Translations under genes and position numbers: made by a program | Notes under the pieces: model-generated | What the model was told of the DNA's origin: nothing | What the model saw: the letters and a program-made list of their open reading frames with translations, nothing else | Databases searched by the model: none | Assembly (NCBI GenBank): GCA_024709145.1 | Contig: JANJXG010000007.1 | Location: 1 to 64,000 of the forward strand | DNA: 64,000 bases | Direction of reading: 5' to 3' | DNA from: Bacteroidales bacterium | GTDB lineage: Bacteria; Bacteroidota; Bacteroidia; Bacteroidales; F082 | Part shown: piece after piece, positions 1 through 7,542 of the stretch | Layout: the number at the start of each line of letters is the position of its first letter | How positions within the stretch are numbered: the stretch's first letter is position 1

Positions 1-39
1 TCACTCTCCACAACCTATCACTCTTCACGCATCAACTCT

Positions 40-149
40 TCACTCATCACTCTTCACTCGTCACTCTTCACTCATCACCCATCACTCATCACCCATCACT
101 CGTCACTCGTCACCCATCACCCGTCACCCATCACCCGTCACCCGTCACC
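40..149. repeat. 7-bp tandem repeat, about 15 copies
   Basis: Fifteen consecutive 7-bp units fit TCAC[TC]C[AGT], followed by a partial unit. Degenerate copies extend left towards base 1. Unit positions 5 and 7 vary: TCACTC forms dominate on the left and TCACCC forms on the right, so the array has a gradient of variants. The period is not a multiple of three and no gene reads through it. It ends about 90 bases before the palindromic repeat at 238-363. Confidence 0.9.
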
Positions 150-237
150 TTACATCTTCCCCCCTGAACTCTTTCTGAAAACATTGAAACATTTGCCTCT
201 TTATTTGTTATCTGATTGGTGTCTGTCCATGATGTCT

Positions 238-363
238 GGTGCTTGAGCTTAAAAGTCTGAGGGCAAGGCATGGTTGGAATGAATGGCATGAGTCCCGGAT
301 AAGTCGGGATGACTGAGTTGAATATTGTGACTAACAAAGCCATCGGGATGTAAAGACAAGCAC
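238..363 (+). repeat. Palindromic dispersed repeat, copy 1
   Basis: This ~126-bp imperfect palindrome is centred near base 301, where TCCCG (293-297) faces CGGGA (305-309). Its ends, GGTGCTTGAGCTT and TAAAGACAAGCAC, are near reverse complements. The whole segment aligns end to end with the reverse complement of 11801-11922, sharing GGTGCTTGA, GAGGGC, GGAATGAAT, AGCCATCGG and TAAAGACAAGC blocks. No transposase is present, so it could be a MITE-like or REP-like non-autonomous element. It ends 18 bases before the ATG at 382 and may form part of that gene's leader. Confidence 0.75.
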
Positions 364-381
364 AAATTAGAAATACTTACA

Positions 382-1014
382 ATGAAGCCACTTACAACCT
401 TAATGAAGCAAAGGATTACCGCAACTGCAATTCTTTTGCTTTTGCTTTTGCTCATGCTCACGGCTGCCACGCTGACGGCACAGGAAAACTCTCAGGCTGC
501 TTTTCAGCAAAGCCGGCAAACCATACACACCGGCATGATGGTGCTGGGTGGCTGGGCAGCTGCCAATATGCTGTGGGGTGCATCTGACTGGGCCCGTCAG
601 CAGGGCAGCGGCAGGTATTTCGGGCAAATGAATTTCTTCTGGAACACCGTAAATCTGGCCATCGCAGGCTATGCCCTCTTTCATTCGGTGCCCGAAGCAG
701 CTGCTGCTTTCGATGTGGCAGAAGCCCTGAAACAACATGAGCGGATTGAGAAGCTGCTGCTTGTCAACAGCATGCTCGATCTGGCTTACGTGGGTGCAGG
801 CTACTGGATGTACAAGTCTGGCAAACCCACGCACAAACGGGCGGAGATGCTGAATGGCTTTGGAAGGGCTGTGATGCTGCAGGGAACGTTTTTACTGGCC
901 TTTGATCTGGTCATGTATGGTCTGATGCGTTCAGCCCGTCCCTTCCCTCTTGCTCATACCAATCTTCAGCTGATGCCGTCAGCCGAAGGACTGCGTCTTG
1001 TGTTAAATTTTTAA
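382..1014 (+). CDS. Uncharacterised membrane protein
   Basis: A 210-residue protein that I do not recognise with certainty; it resembles the small multi-pass membrane proteins of unknown function common in Bacteroidota (DUF6992-like, by impression only). An N-terminal hydrophobic stretch at about residues 13-33 ends in LTAQE and could be a cleavable signal peptide. Further hydrophobic segments lie near residues 50-65, 85-100, 125-145 and 165-185. A second Met seven codons in (403) is an equally possible start. The stop is followed after three bases by the ATG of the next gene, so the two are probably co-transcribed. The ATG lies directly after a palindromic repeat copy. Confidence 0.7.
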   Translation: MKPLTTLMKQRITATAILLLLLLLMLTAATLTAQENSQAAFQQSRQTIHTGMMVLGGWAAANMLWGASDWARQQGSGRYFGQMNFFWNTVNLAIAGYALFHSVPEAAAAFDVAEALKQHERIEKLLLVNSMLDLAYVGAGYWMYKSGKPTHKRAEMLNGFGRAVMLQGTFLLAFDLVMYGLMRSARPFPLAHTNLQLMPSAEGLRLVLNF

Positions 1015-1017
1015 TTC

Positions 1018-2439
1018 ATGAAAATATTACTTACAGGAGCCACCGGCTACATCGCTAAAAAACTTCTGCCATCCTTGCTGTTGGATGGTCATGAGGTGTT
1101 TTGCTGTGTGCGCGACAAACGACGTTTCGACAGCAGCCGTTTCGGCGAAGGCAACATCCGCGTGATCGAAGCCGATTTCCTGAAACCCGAAACCCTTGGC
1201 GAAATCCCGGAAACACTCGATGCTGCTTATTACCTGATCCATTCGATGTCGTCGAGCATCGATCATTTCGACAGCCTGGAGAAGACCGCAGCCGAAAACT
1301 TCTGTCAACGCATGACGACCACTACCGTGAAGCAGGTCATCTACCTGAGTGGAATCAGCAATGCCGAAGGATTGTCGAAACATCTGCAGTCGAGACTCAG
1401 TGTGGAAGAAATCCTGTCGAAAGGCAGTTTTGCCCTCACCACCTTGCGTGCCGGCATCATTGTGGGTTCGGGTTCGGCCTCCTTTGAAATCATCCGCGAC
1501 CTGGTTGAGAAGCTGCCCGTGATGGTGGCTCCCCGTTGGCTCAACACACGAACGCAACCGATTGCAGTTCGCAACATCACCGAATATCTTCATGGTGTGC
1601 TCCTCCGCCCCGATACCTACAACCGGAGTTTTGATGTCGGCGGTCCCGAAGTGCTCACCTACCGTGAGATGTTGCTGCAGTTTGCCCGTGTCAGAGGACT
1701 GAAACGGCATATTTTCGTCGTACCCGTGATGACCCCCAAACTCTCCTCTTACTGGCTCTATTTTATCACTTCCACCTCCTACAAACTGGCCGTAAACCTA
1801 GTCCACAGCATGAAAGTGGAAGTGATTGGCAGGCCCAACGACCTCAGCAACCTGCTCGGCATCAAACTGATCAGCTACCGCGAAGCTGTTGAGATGGCTT
1901 TTGGCATCATCGGCAGGCAGGCCGTAAGCGCGAGCTGGACCGATGCCCTCTCGAGTCAGGTGATGGAACAGGGCATCGAAGCCCTGAGTCAGGTGCCCGA
2001 ACATGGCTGTTATCACGACAAAAGAAGCATCACGGTGAGTGATGAAGAAAAGGTGTTGCACCGCATCTGGACCATCGGAGGGAGAAATGGCTGGTATTAT
2101 GGCAATTGGCTCTGGAAGGCACGCGGTTTCGCCGACAAACTGACAGGAGGTGTCGGGCTTCGTCGTGGCAGGCGCAATCCTGCGGAGCTCATGGCCGGCG
2201 ATGCGCTCGATTTCTGGCGGGTGGTGGTAGCCGACAAAAACCAGAAACGGCTGCTCCTTTATGCCGAGATGAAGCTGCCTGGCGAAGCATGGCTCGAATT
2301 CGCCCTGCGCGACGGTGTCCTGTATCAAACCGCCACCTTCAGACCTTTAGGCATCTGGGGCAGACTCTATTGGATGGCCGTCTGGCCTTTTCATATCTTC
2401 ATTTTCGGCGGCATGCTCCGCCATATCGGATACAAATGA
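1018..2439 (+). CDS. SDR-family NAD(P)-binding protein with DUF2867 domain
   Basis: A 473-residue protein with an N-terminal Rossmann fold (GATGYIAKKL, residues 7-16) of the atypical NAD(P)H-binding SDR type. The C-terminal part, from about residue 330 (RIWTIGGRNGWYYGNWLW), matches the DUF2867 domain found in YbjT-like proteins. The atypical SDR class lacks a clear YxxxK catalytic pair, so the substrate cannot be named. The family is usually described as a nucleoside-diphosphate-sugar epimerase-like oxidoreductase. The start codon follows the previous stop by three bases. A strong Rho-independent terminator sits 13 bases after the stop, which ends this two-gene unit. Confidence 0.85.
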   Translation: MKILLTGATGYIAKKLLPSLLLDGHEVFCCVRDKRRFDSSRFGEGNIRVIEADFLKPETLGEIPETLDAAYYLIHSMSSSIDHFDSLEKTAAENFCQRMTTTTVKQVIYLSGISNAEGLSKHLQSRLSVEEILSKGSFALTTLRAGIIVGSGSASFEIIRDLVEKLPVMVAPRWLNTRTQPIAVRNITEYLHGVLLRPDTYNRSFDVGGPEVLTYREMLLQFARVRGLKRHIFVVPVMTPKLSSYWLYFITSTSYKLAVNLVHSMKVEVIGRPNDLSNLLGIKLISYREAVEMAFGIIGRQAVSASWTDALSSQVMEQGIEALSQVPEHGCYHDKRSITVSDEEKVLHRIWTIGGRNGWYYGNWLWKARGFADKLTGGVGLRRGRRNPAELMAGDALDFWRVVVADKNQKRLLLYAEMKLPGEAWLEFALRDGVLYQTATFRPLGIWGRLYWMAVWPFHIFIFGGMLRHIGYK

Positions 2440-2452
2440 ACCGGTAAATCAA

Positions 2453-2486
2453 AGCCCTGAGCCCGAAATTGTGCAGGGCTTTTTTT
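2453..2486 (+). terminator. Rho-independent terminator after the SDR gene
   Basis: Inverted repeat AGCCCTG (2453-2459) / CAGGGCT (2474-2480) followed by six T residues on the plus strand. It separates the SDR gene from the glycogen operon. Confidence 0.85.
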
Positions 2487-2503
2487 GCATCCCGCAAAAT
2501 CAC

Positions 2504-2534
2504 TTTGATTTATAATCATTTATCTCTACTTTTG
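2504..2534 (+). promoter_or_regulatory. Bacteroidota-type promoter of the glycogen operon
   Basis: TTTG (2504-2507), a 19-base spacer and TACTTTTG (2527-2534) match the Bacteroidota sigma-ABfr pattern (-33 TTTG, -7 TAnnTTTG). Transcription would begin around 2541. That makes the in-frame TTG at 2548 nearly leaderless and favours the ATG at 2578 as the debranching enzyme start. Confidence 0.75.
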
Positions 2535-2577
2535 TACTTCAATCATATTGAAGGCATTTACAAGCAACAATCTCATT

Positions 2578-4524
2578 ATGAGCTACATATCATTTACAAA
2601 AACGCAACTTATCAACCTTGAGTTTGCCTTATCCCACGAGCTGATCCGCAGCAACCGGTCGGGAGCCTACTCAAGCACGACCATTGCAAGCTGCAATACG
2701 CGCAAATACCATGGATTGCTCGTTGTTCCCCAGCCCTGGCTCGACCACAACAACCACATCCTGTTGTCGTCGCTTGACGAAACGATCATCCAACATGATG
2801 AAGAGTTCAATTTTGGTGTCAGGATGTATCCCAACGGAACCTATAATCCCAAGGGGCACAAATATTTAAGGGAGTTCACGGCAGAGCCGATCCCGCGCAT
2901 CACCTACCGTGTGGGCGGGGTGGTGCTGAGCAAAGAGCTGCTTTTCGCCGAAAACGAACCCCGAATCCTGATCAGATATACCCTTGAAGATGCTCACTCC
3001 AGAACAACCCTGCGCCTGAAACCTTTCCTTGCCTTCAGAAACGTGCACCAACTCACACGGGCCAACATCGATGCCAACACCAAATACGAACCCACAGCTC
3101 AGGGTGTTTCGTGGCAATTGTACACAGGCTACAGCCGTCTCTTTTTTCAGACTTCAAAGGAACACGAATACACCCATGTGCCCGACTGGTATTACAACGT
3201 GGAATACCTGCGCGAAAAAGAAGCCGGACTACCGCATCAGGAAGATCTTTTTGCTCCGGGCTTTTTCGATCTGGAGATTAAAAAAGGTGAAAGTATCATC
3301 GTATCTGCCGGCCTCGACGAGGTTAAAGCCGACGGGCTGAAGCGGGCATTTGCCAATGAGCTGAAAAAACGCACCCCGCGCAACAATTACGAAAACTGCC
3401 TGATCAATGCCTCGGAGCAGTTTCTTGTGAAATCGAAAAATAAAACCGAGCTGATGGCGGGCTTCCCCTGGTTTGGTACCTGGGGCCGCGACACCTTTAT
3501 CGCCCTGCCAGGAATCACCCTGAGCAGAGGCGACGAAACGAGTTTCAAAAACGTGCTCGACACCATGATTGCCACTATGAAAGGGCCACTCTTTCCCAAT
3601 ATTGGCCGCGACAACAAACCCGATTACGCTGCTGCCGATGCCCCGCTCTGGTTCTTCTGGTGCCTGCAGGAATATGCATCCTATAAAAATGACACCGCCG
3701 AAATCTGGAAAAAATACCGCAAAACCATGCTGGCCATCCTCGATGGCTACCGGCAGGGTACTGACTATGGCATCGCGATGGACGAAAACGGCCTCATCAC
3801 AGCCGGCGGCCCGGGCATGGCACTCACCTGGATGGATGTGTTCAACAACGGAAAACCCGTCACTGCCCGATCCGGCTATGCCGTGGAAGTGAACGCCCTC
3901 TGGTACAACGCTGTTTGCTTTACCCTCAGCCTGGCAAAAGCCTACGGCGACGAAGCCGTGGTGAATGCATGGTCGTGGCTGCCCGATAAATTTGTGGCCG
4001 CTTTCAACGCATCCTTTACCAATGACGACCCCGGTGTGCTGGCCGACTTTGTCTTCGAAGGAAAGGCTGATTTCACCATCAGGCCCAATATGCTGCTCGC
4101 TGTGTCGCTGCCACATTCACCCATTACCGAAGAAAGGCAAAATGCCATCCTCAAAAGGATCAAATCGGAGTTACTCACCGAACGCGGACTGCGCTCGCTC
4201 ACCCCAACCCATGTCAATTACAAAGGCGTGTATGCAGGCAACCCCACCGAGCGACACCTGGCCTACCATCAGGGATCGGTATTTCCGTGGCTGCTGTCGC
4301 ACTTCAGCAAAGCATGGCTCAAAATCAACGGCAAAAGCGGCCTGCCACTCATCGAAGAACTCTACCAGAATTTTGAACCCTCACTCTTTGATGCCGGGCT
4401 GGGTACCGTCTCTGAGATTTACGACGGCGATCCGCCTCATGAGCCCAGGGGTGCCATCTCACAGGCCTGGAGTGTTGCCGCACTGATACAAATGAAAAAC
4501 ATGATCGATCAATTAAAGAAATAG
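2578..4524 (+). CDS. Glycogen debranching enzyme (amylo-alpha-1,6-glucosidase)
   Basis: A 648-residue protein that hydrolyses alpha-1,6 branch points of glycogen in the cytoplasm. The N-terminal half is the bacterial/archaeal GDE N-terminal domain (SNRSGAYSSTTIASCNTRKYH near residue 25). The C-terminal half is the (alpha/alpha)6-barrel amylo-1,6-glucosidase domain with WFGTWGRDTFIALPG at about residues 298-312. Other barrel motifs are GGPGMALTWMD and the C-terminal HQGSVFPWLLSHF. An in-frame TTG at 2548 would add ten residues, but the promoter position favours the ATG at 2578. It is the first gene of a four-gene alpha-glucan operon. The family also includes enzymes acting on related glucans, so strict glycogen specificity is inferred. 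Confidence 0.92.
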   Translation: MSYISFTKTQLINLEFALSHELIRSNRSGAYSSTTIASCNTRKYHGLLVVPQPWLDHNNHILLSSLDETIIQHDEEFNFGVRMYPNGTYNPKGHKYLREFTAEPIPRITYRVGGVVLSKELLFAENEPRILIRYTLEDAHSRTTLRLKPFLAFRNVHQLTRANIDANTKYEPTAQGVSWQLYTGYSRLFFQTSKEHEYTHVPDWYYNVEYLREKEAGLPHQEDLFAPGFFDLEIKKGESIIVSAGLDEVKADGLKRAFANELKKRTPRNNYENCLINASEQFLVKSKNKTELMAGFPWFGTWGRDTFIALPGITLSRGDETSFKNVLDTMIATMKGPLFPNIGRDNKPDYAAADAPLWFFWCLQEYASYKNDTAEIWKKYRKTMLAILDGYRQGTDYGIAMDENGLITAGGPGMALTWMDVFNNGKPVTARSGYAVEVNALWYNAVCFTLSLAKAYGDEAVVNAWSWLPDKFVAAFNASFTNDDPGVLADFVFEGKADFTIRPNMLLAVSLPHSPITEERQNAILKRIKSELLTERGLRSLTPTHVNYKGVYAGNPTERHLAYHQGSVFPWLLSHFSKAWLKINGKSGLPLIEELYQNFEPSLFDAGLGTVSEIYDGDPPHEPRGAISQAWSVAALIQMKNMIDQLKK

Positions 4525-4552
4525 CTACGACACCGCTAAAAAATTACTGAAA

Positions 4553-5836
4553 ATGAAGGTATTAATGTTCGGATGGGAATTTCCGCCACACATCACCGGA
4601 GGTCTGGGAACGGCCTGTTTCGGCATGACCAAGGGCCTTGTCAAACATGATGTAGAAATCCTTTTCGTCGTACCCAAAGCCTACGGCGACGAAAGTGAAG
4701 AAGCCGTGAGAATCGTCAATGCCAGCGATGTTTCCATCGACCTCGACAAGGAAGAGAGCAAAACCTATTGGGAACGCGTTCAGTATATGGAGATTGGCTC
4801 CAACATCATCCCCTACGTCGGGCCGGAGTTGTTCGAGACACTGCAGGAAGATGAAAAAAGTGTAACTGAAAATTTCAGGAGTCCGGTCTTCAGTCAGAAA
4901 TATACTTTTTCAGGAAAATACGGGTCAAACCTGATGGAGGAAGTAGCACGCTATGCCCTTGTGGGATCTGCCATCGCCACCAAACACGACTTTGACGTGA
5001 TTCATGCCCACGACTGGCTAACTTATTCGGCTGGTGTGGCTGCCAAAGAAACCACCGGTAAGCCGCTGGTGGTGCACATGCATGCCACCGAATTCGACCG
5101 CTCCGGCGAAAACATCAACACCGATGTGTATGCCATCGAACGCCGCGGCATGGAAATGGCTGATAAGGTGATCACGGTGAGCAACCTGACCCGCAAAATC
5201 GTGATCGAGAAATATGGCATCGATCCGCGCAAGGTGGTCACCGTACACAATGCCGTTGAACCCGTCGACAAGAGTGATTTTGAACTACCCGGAAAACAGG
5301 TCAAAGAAAAAGTTGTCACCTTTCTGGGACGCATCACCTTTCAAAAAGGTCCGGAATATTTTGTTGAGGCAGCCCGTAAGATCATTCAGAAGGACGACAA
5401 CGTACGTTTCGTGATGGCCGGCACCGGCGACCTGCTCAACAAAATGGTGCTGCGGGTGGCACAGCTTCGGATCGGACATAAATTTCATTTCACCGGCTTC
5501 CTCAAAGGTGATGATGTGGATAAGATGTTTGCCATGTCCGACGTATTTGTGATGCCTTCCATCTCCGAACCCTTTGGTATCGTGCCACTTGAGGCCATGC
5601 GGTCGAATGTACCGGTAGTCATCTCCAAACAATCTGGCGTAGCCGAGGTGCTCAAGCACGCCCTCAAAGTCGATTTCTGGGATGTCGACGGCCTGGCCGA
5701 TGCCATCTATGGCCTCTGTCATTACGACGCCCTGTCGAAAACCTTTATCAGTCATGGCAAGGAGGAAGTTGACAACCTCAAATGGGAACATGCCGCCAAA
5801 CACATCAAAAAAGTTTATGAATCGGTACTGCAATAA
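4553..5836 (+). CDS. GT4-family glycosyltransferase, glycogen-synthase-like
   Basis: A 427-residue GT-B glycosyltransferase. The N-terminal domain begins MKVLMFGWEFPPHITGGLG, where the GG loop binds the nucleotide-sugar donor. The C-terminal domain carries FLGRITFQKGPEYFVEAAR near residue 260 and the EPFGIVPLEAM signature at about residues 337-347 that contacts the donor. Proteins of this type sit in Bacteroidota glycogen operons and are annotated as glycogen synthase or alpha-glucan glycosyltransferase. A role in making or extending alpha-1,4-glucan is likely from context, but donor and acceptor are not shown by sequence. It lies 28 bases after the debranching enzyme and 41 before the GH57 gene. 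Confidence 0.88.
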   Translation: MKVLMFGWEFPPHITGGLGTACFGMTKGLVKHDVEILFVVPKAYGDESEEAVRIVNASDVSIDLDKEESKTYWERVQYMEIGSNIIPYVGPELFETLQEDEKSVTENFRSPVFSQKYTFSGKYGSNLMEEVARYALVGSAIATKHDFDVIHAHDWLTYSAGVAAKETTGKPLVVHMHATEFDRSGENINTDVYAIERRGMEMADKVITVSNLTRKIVIEKYGIDPRKVVTVHNAVEPVDKSDFELPGKQVKEKVVTFLGRITFQKGPEYFVEAARKIIQKDDNVRFVMAGTGDLLNKMVLRVAQLRIGHKFHFTGFLKGDDVDKMFAMSDVFVMPSISEPFGIVPLEAMRSNVPVVISKQSGVAEVLKHALKVDFWDVDGLADAIYGLCHYDALSKTFISHGKEEVDNLKWEHAAKHIKKVYESVLQ

Positions 5837-5877
5837 ACCATAAGCACAACAAACAACAGGATATAAAACGCAAGAAT

Positions 5878-7461
5878 ATGAAATCTATCTGCTTTTACTT
5901 TCAGGTACATCAGCCCTTTCGACTGCGCACCTACCGTTTTTTCGATATCGGAAAGAATCATTATTATTACGATGAGTATTTCAACCGGATGATTATGAGA
6001 AGGATAGCAGAAAAGTGCTACCTGCCGATGAATGCCATCCTGATGGATCAGATCAAGGAATTCGGGGCTCAGTTTAAGGTGAGTTTCTCTATTTCGGGCA
6101 TCGCCATCGATCAGATGGAGTTGTATGCTCCTGAAGTACTTGACAGTTTCAAACAGCTGGTGGCCACGGGCAATGTGGAGATTCTGGCCGAGACCTACGC
6201 CCATTCGCTGAGTTCGCTGAAAAACCCGGCCGAATTCAGGGAGCAGGTGGAGGCGCATTCGCGTAAAATTGAGGCTGTTTTCGGCGTCAGACCGGTAAGT
6301 TTCCGCAACACCGAGCTCATCTACAGCGACACCATCGGTGCGCAGGTGGCTGATATGGGCTTCAAGGTGATGCTCACCGAAGGTGCCAAGCACGTTCTCG
6401 GATGGAAGAGTCCAAATTATATGTATGCAAACGCCGTCAATCCCAAACTGAAGGTTTTGGTACGCAATTTCAGACTGAGCGATGATATCTCGTTCCGTTT
6501 CGGACAGCAGAGCTGGGCTGAATGGCCACTGACGGCCGATAAATTTGCCGGATGGCTGAATAAAGTCAATCCGAAAGAGGAAGTGGTGAATGTTTTTCTC
6601 GATTATGAAACCTTTGGCGAACACCAATGGGCTGCCACCGGTATCTTTGACTTCATGAAAAGCCTGCCTGCCACCATCCTCAGCAAAACGAAATTCAAGT
6701 ATGCCACCCCCGCACAGCTTGCCAATGAGCTGCAACCCGTGTCGGCCATTCATGTTCCTTACCCCATCTCATGGGCCGACGAAGAAAGAGACATCACCGC
6801 CTGGCTTGGCAATCACCTGCAGGACGAAGCTTTCGACCGCCTCTATGCCCTGGCTTCGAAGGCAGCCCTGAGCAGCGACGAAAACCTGAGGCGCGACTGG
6901 CTTTACCTCCAGTCTTCCGATCACTTTTATTATATGTGTACCAAGTGGTTCTCCGATGGCGATGTGCACAAATATTTCACCCACTACCCATCACCCTACG
7001 AGGCTTACATCAATTACATGAATGTGCTGGCCGATTTCGCTATCAGGGTGGATCAGACTAACACCGGCACCCGCGAGATTGTGGAAGAAATCCTGCAGTC
7101 GGGAGCCAAAATCGGCGCCGACATTGGCAAGGCTGTGCAACAGGAGCTGCGCAAGACAGCCGACAGCCTTCAGAAAAGGTTCAAAAAAGGCGAAGAGAGC
7201 ATCAGACCACACTTTGAAGCATTGGCTGAGATGTCGGACAAGAAAATCAAAGAAGTTGTGCGCGACCTCGAAGCCGAAGACCTGGTGGCTGCCCTCACTG
7301 ACGCCGGTGATGAACTGGTGAACAAGGTGTTGCCCAATCTGTCGAAGGCTGCTCGAAAAAAATACGAAGAAACCAAAGCAGCGGCCGGAAAAGTCAGCAA
7401 GGCGCAGGCAAAAAAAATCCGCGCCCTCATCGAAGAAAAGATGCATGAACTGCGCAAGTAA
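5878..7461 (+). CDS. GH57-family alpha-amylase/glucanotransferase
   Basis: A 527-residue cytoplasmic protein without a signal peptide. The GH57 catalytic barrel begins with the family HQP motif (FQVHQPFRLR, residues 8-17). The likely nucleophile is Glu146 in FRNTELIYSD, and the likely acid/base Asp lies in FLDYETFGEHQW near residue 242. The family includes alpha-amylases, 4-alpha-glucanotransferases and branching enzymes; position in the operon supports action on intracellular glycogen. After about residue 395 there is a ~130-residue Ala/Lys/Glu-rich helical tail that is not part of the catalytic core and resembles amphipathic surface-binding helices. Confidence 0.9.
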   Translation: MKSICFYFQVHQPFRLRTYRFFDIGKNHYYYDEYFNRMIMRRIAEKCYLPMNAILMDQIKEFGAQFKVSFSISGIAIDQMELYAPEVLDSFKQLVATGNVEILAETYAHSLSSLKNPAEFREQVEAHSRKIEAVFGVRPVSFRNTELIYSDTIGAQVADMGFKVMLTEGAKHVLGWKSPNYMYANAVNPKLKVLVRNFRLSDDISFRFGQQSWAEWPLTADKFAGWLNKVNPKEEVVNVFLDYETFGEHQWAATGIFDFMKSLPATILSKTKFKYATPAQLANELQPVSAIHVPYPISWADEERDITAWLGNHLQDEAFDRLYALASKAALSSDENLRRDWLYLQSSDHFYYMCTKWFSDGDVHKYFTHYPSPYEAYINYMNVLADFAIRVDQTNTGTREIVEEILQSGAKIGADIGKAVQQELRKTADSLQKRFKKGEESIRPHFEALAEMSDKKIKEVVRDLEAEDLVAALTDAGDELVNKVLPNLSKAARKKYEETKAAAGKVSKAQAKKIRALIEEKMHELRK

Positions 7462-7490
7462 TAACCCCTCTTTTAAGCAAAAACATTTTC

Positions 7491-7522
7491 ATCAGGCCGG
7501 TAGTTCAATCAACCGGTCTGAT
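7491..7522 (+). other. Intercistronic hairpin in the glycogen operon
   Basis: ATCAGGCCGGT (7491-7501) and ACCGGTCTGAT (7512-7522) form an 11-base-pair stem with one G-T pair and a 10-base loop, followed by GTTTCATTTT. It lies between the GH57 gene and the synthase-phosphorylase gene. The following T run is weak, so it may be a partial terminator or an RNA processing/stability element that sets the level of the last gene. Confidence 0.55.
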
Positions 7523-7542
7523 GTTTCATTTTAACTGATTTT

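Noticed and set aside
1-149. Possible CRISPR array
   Set aside because: The units are contiguous 7-mers without spacers and there are no cas genes.
131-343. Minus-strand open frame of 70 codons near the window start
   Set aside because: It covers the palindromic repeat and the end of the heptamer array; no protein feature is recognisable.
2548-2577. TTG start for the debranching enzyme
   Set aside because: The promoter at 2504-2534 puts transcription start near 2541, so the ATG at 2578 is better supported.
3229-4116. Long minus-strand open frame (295 codons) inside the debranching enzyme gene
   Set aside because: It is the antisense shadow of a well-supported gene in codon-rich sequence; the protein has no recognisable motif and no promoter.
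5815-6753. Long minus-strand open frame (312 codons) over the GH57 gene
   Set aside because: Antisense to a clear GH57 enzyme; composition (His/Gly-rich) is typical of shadow frames.
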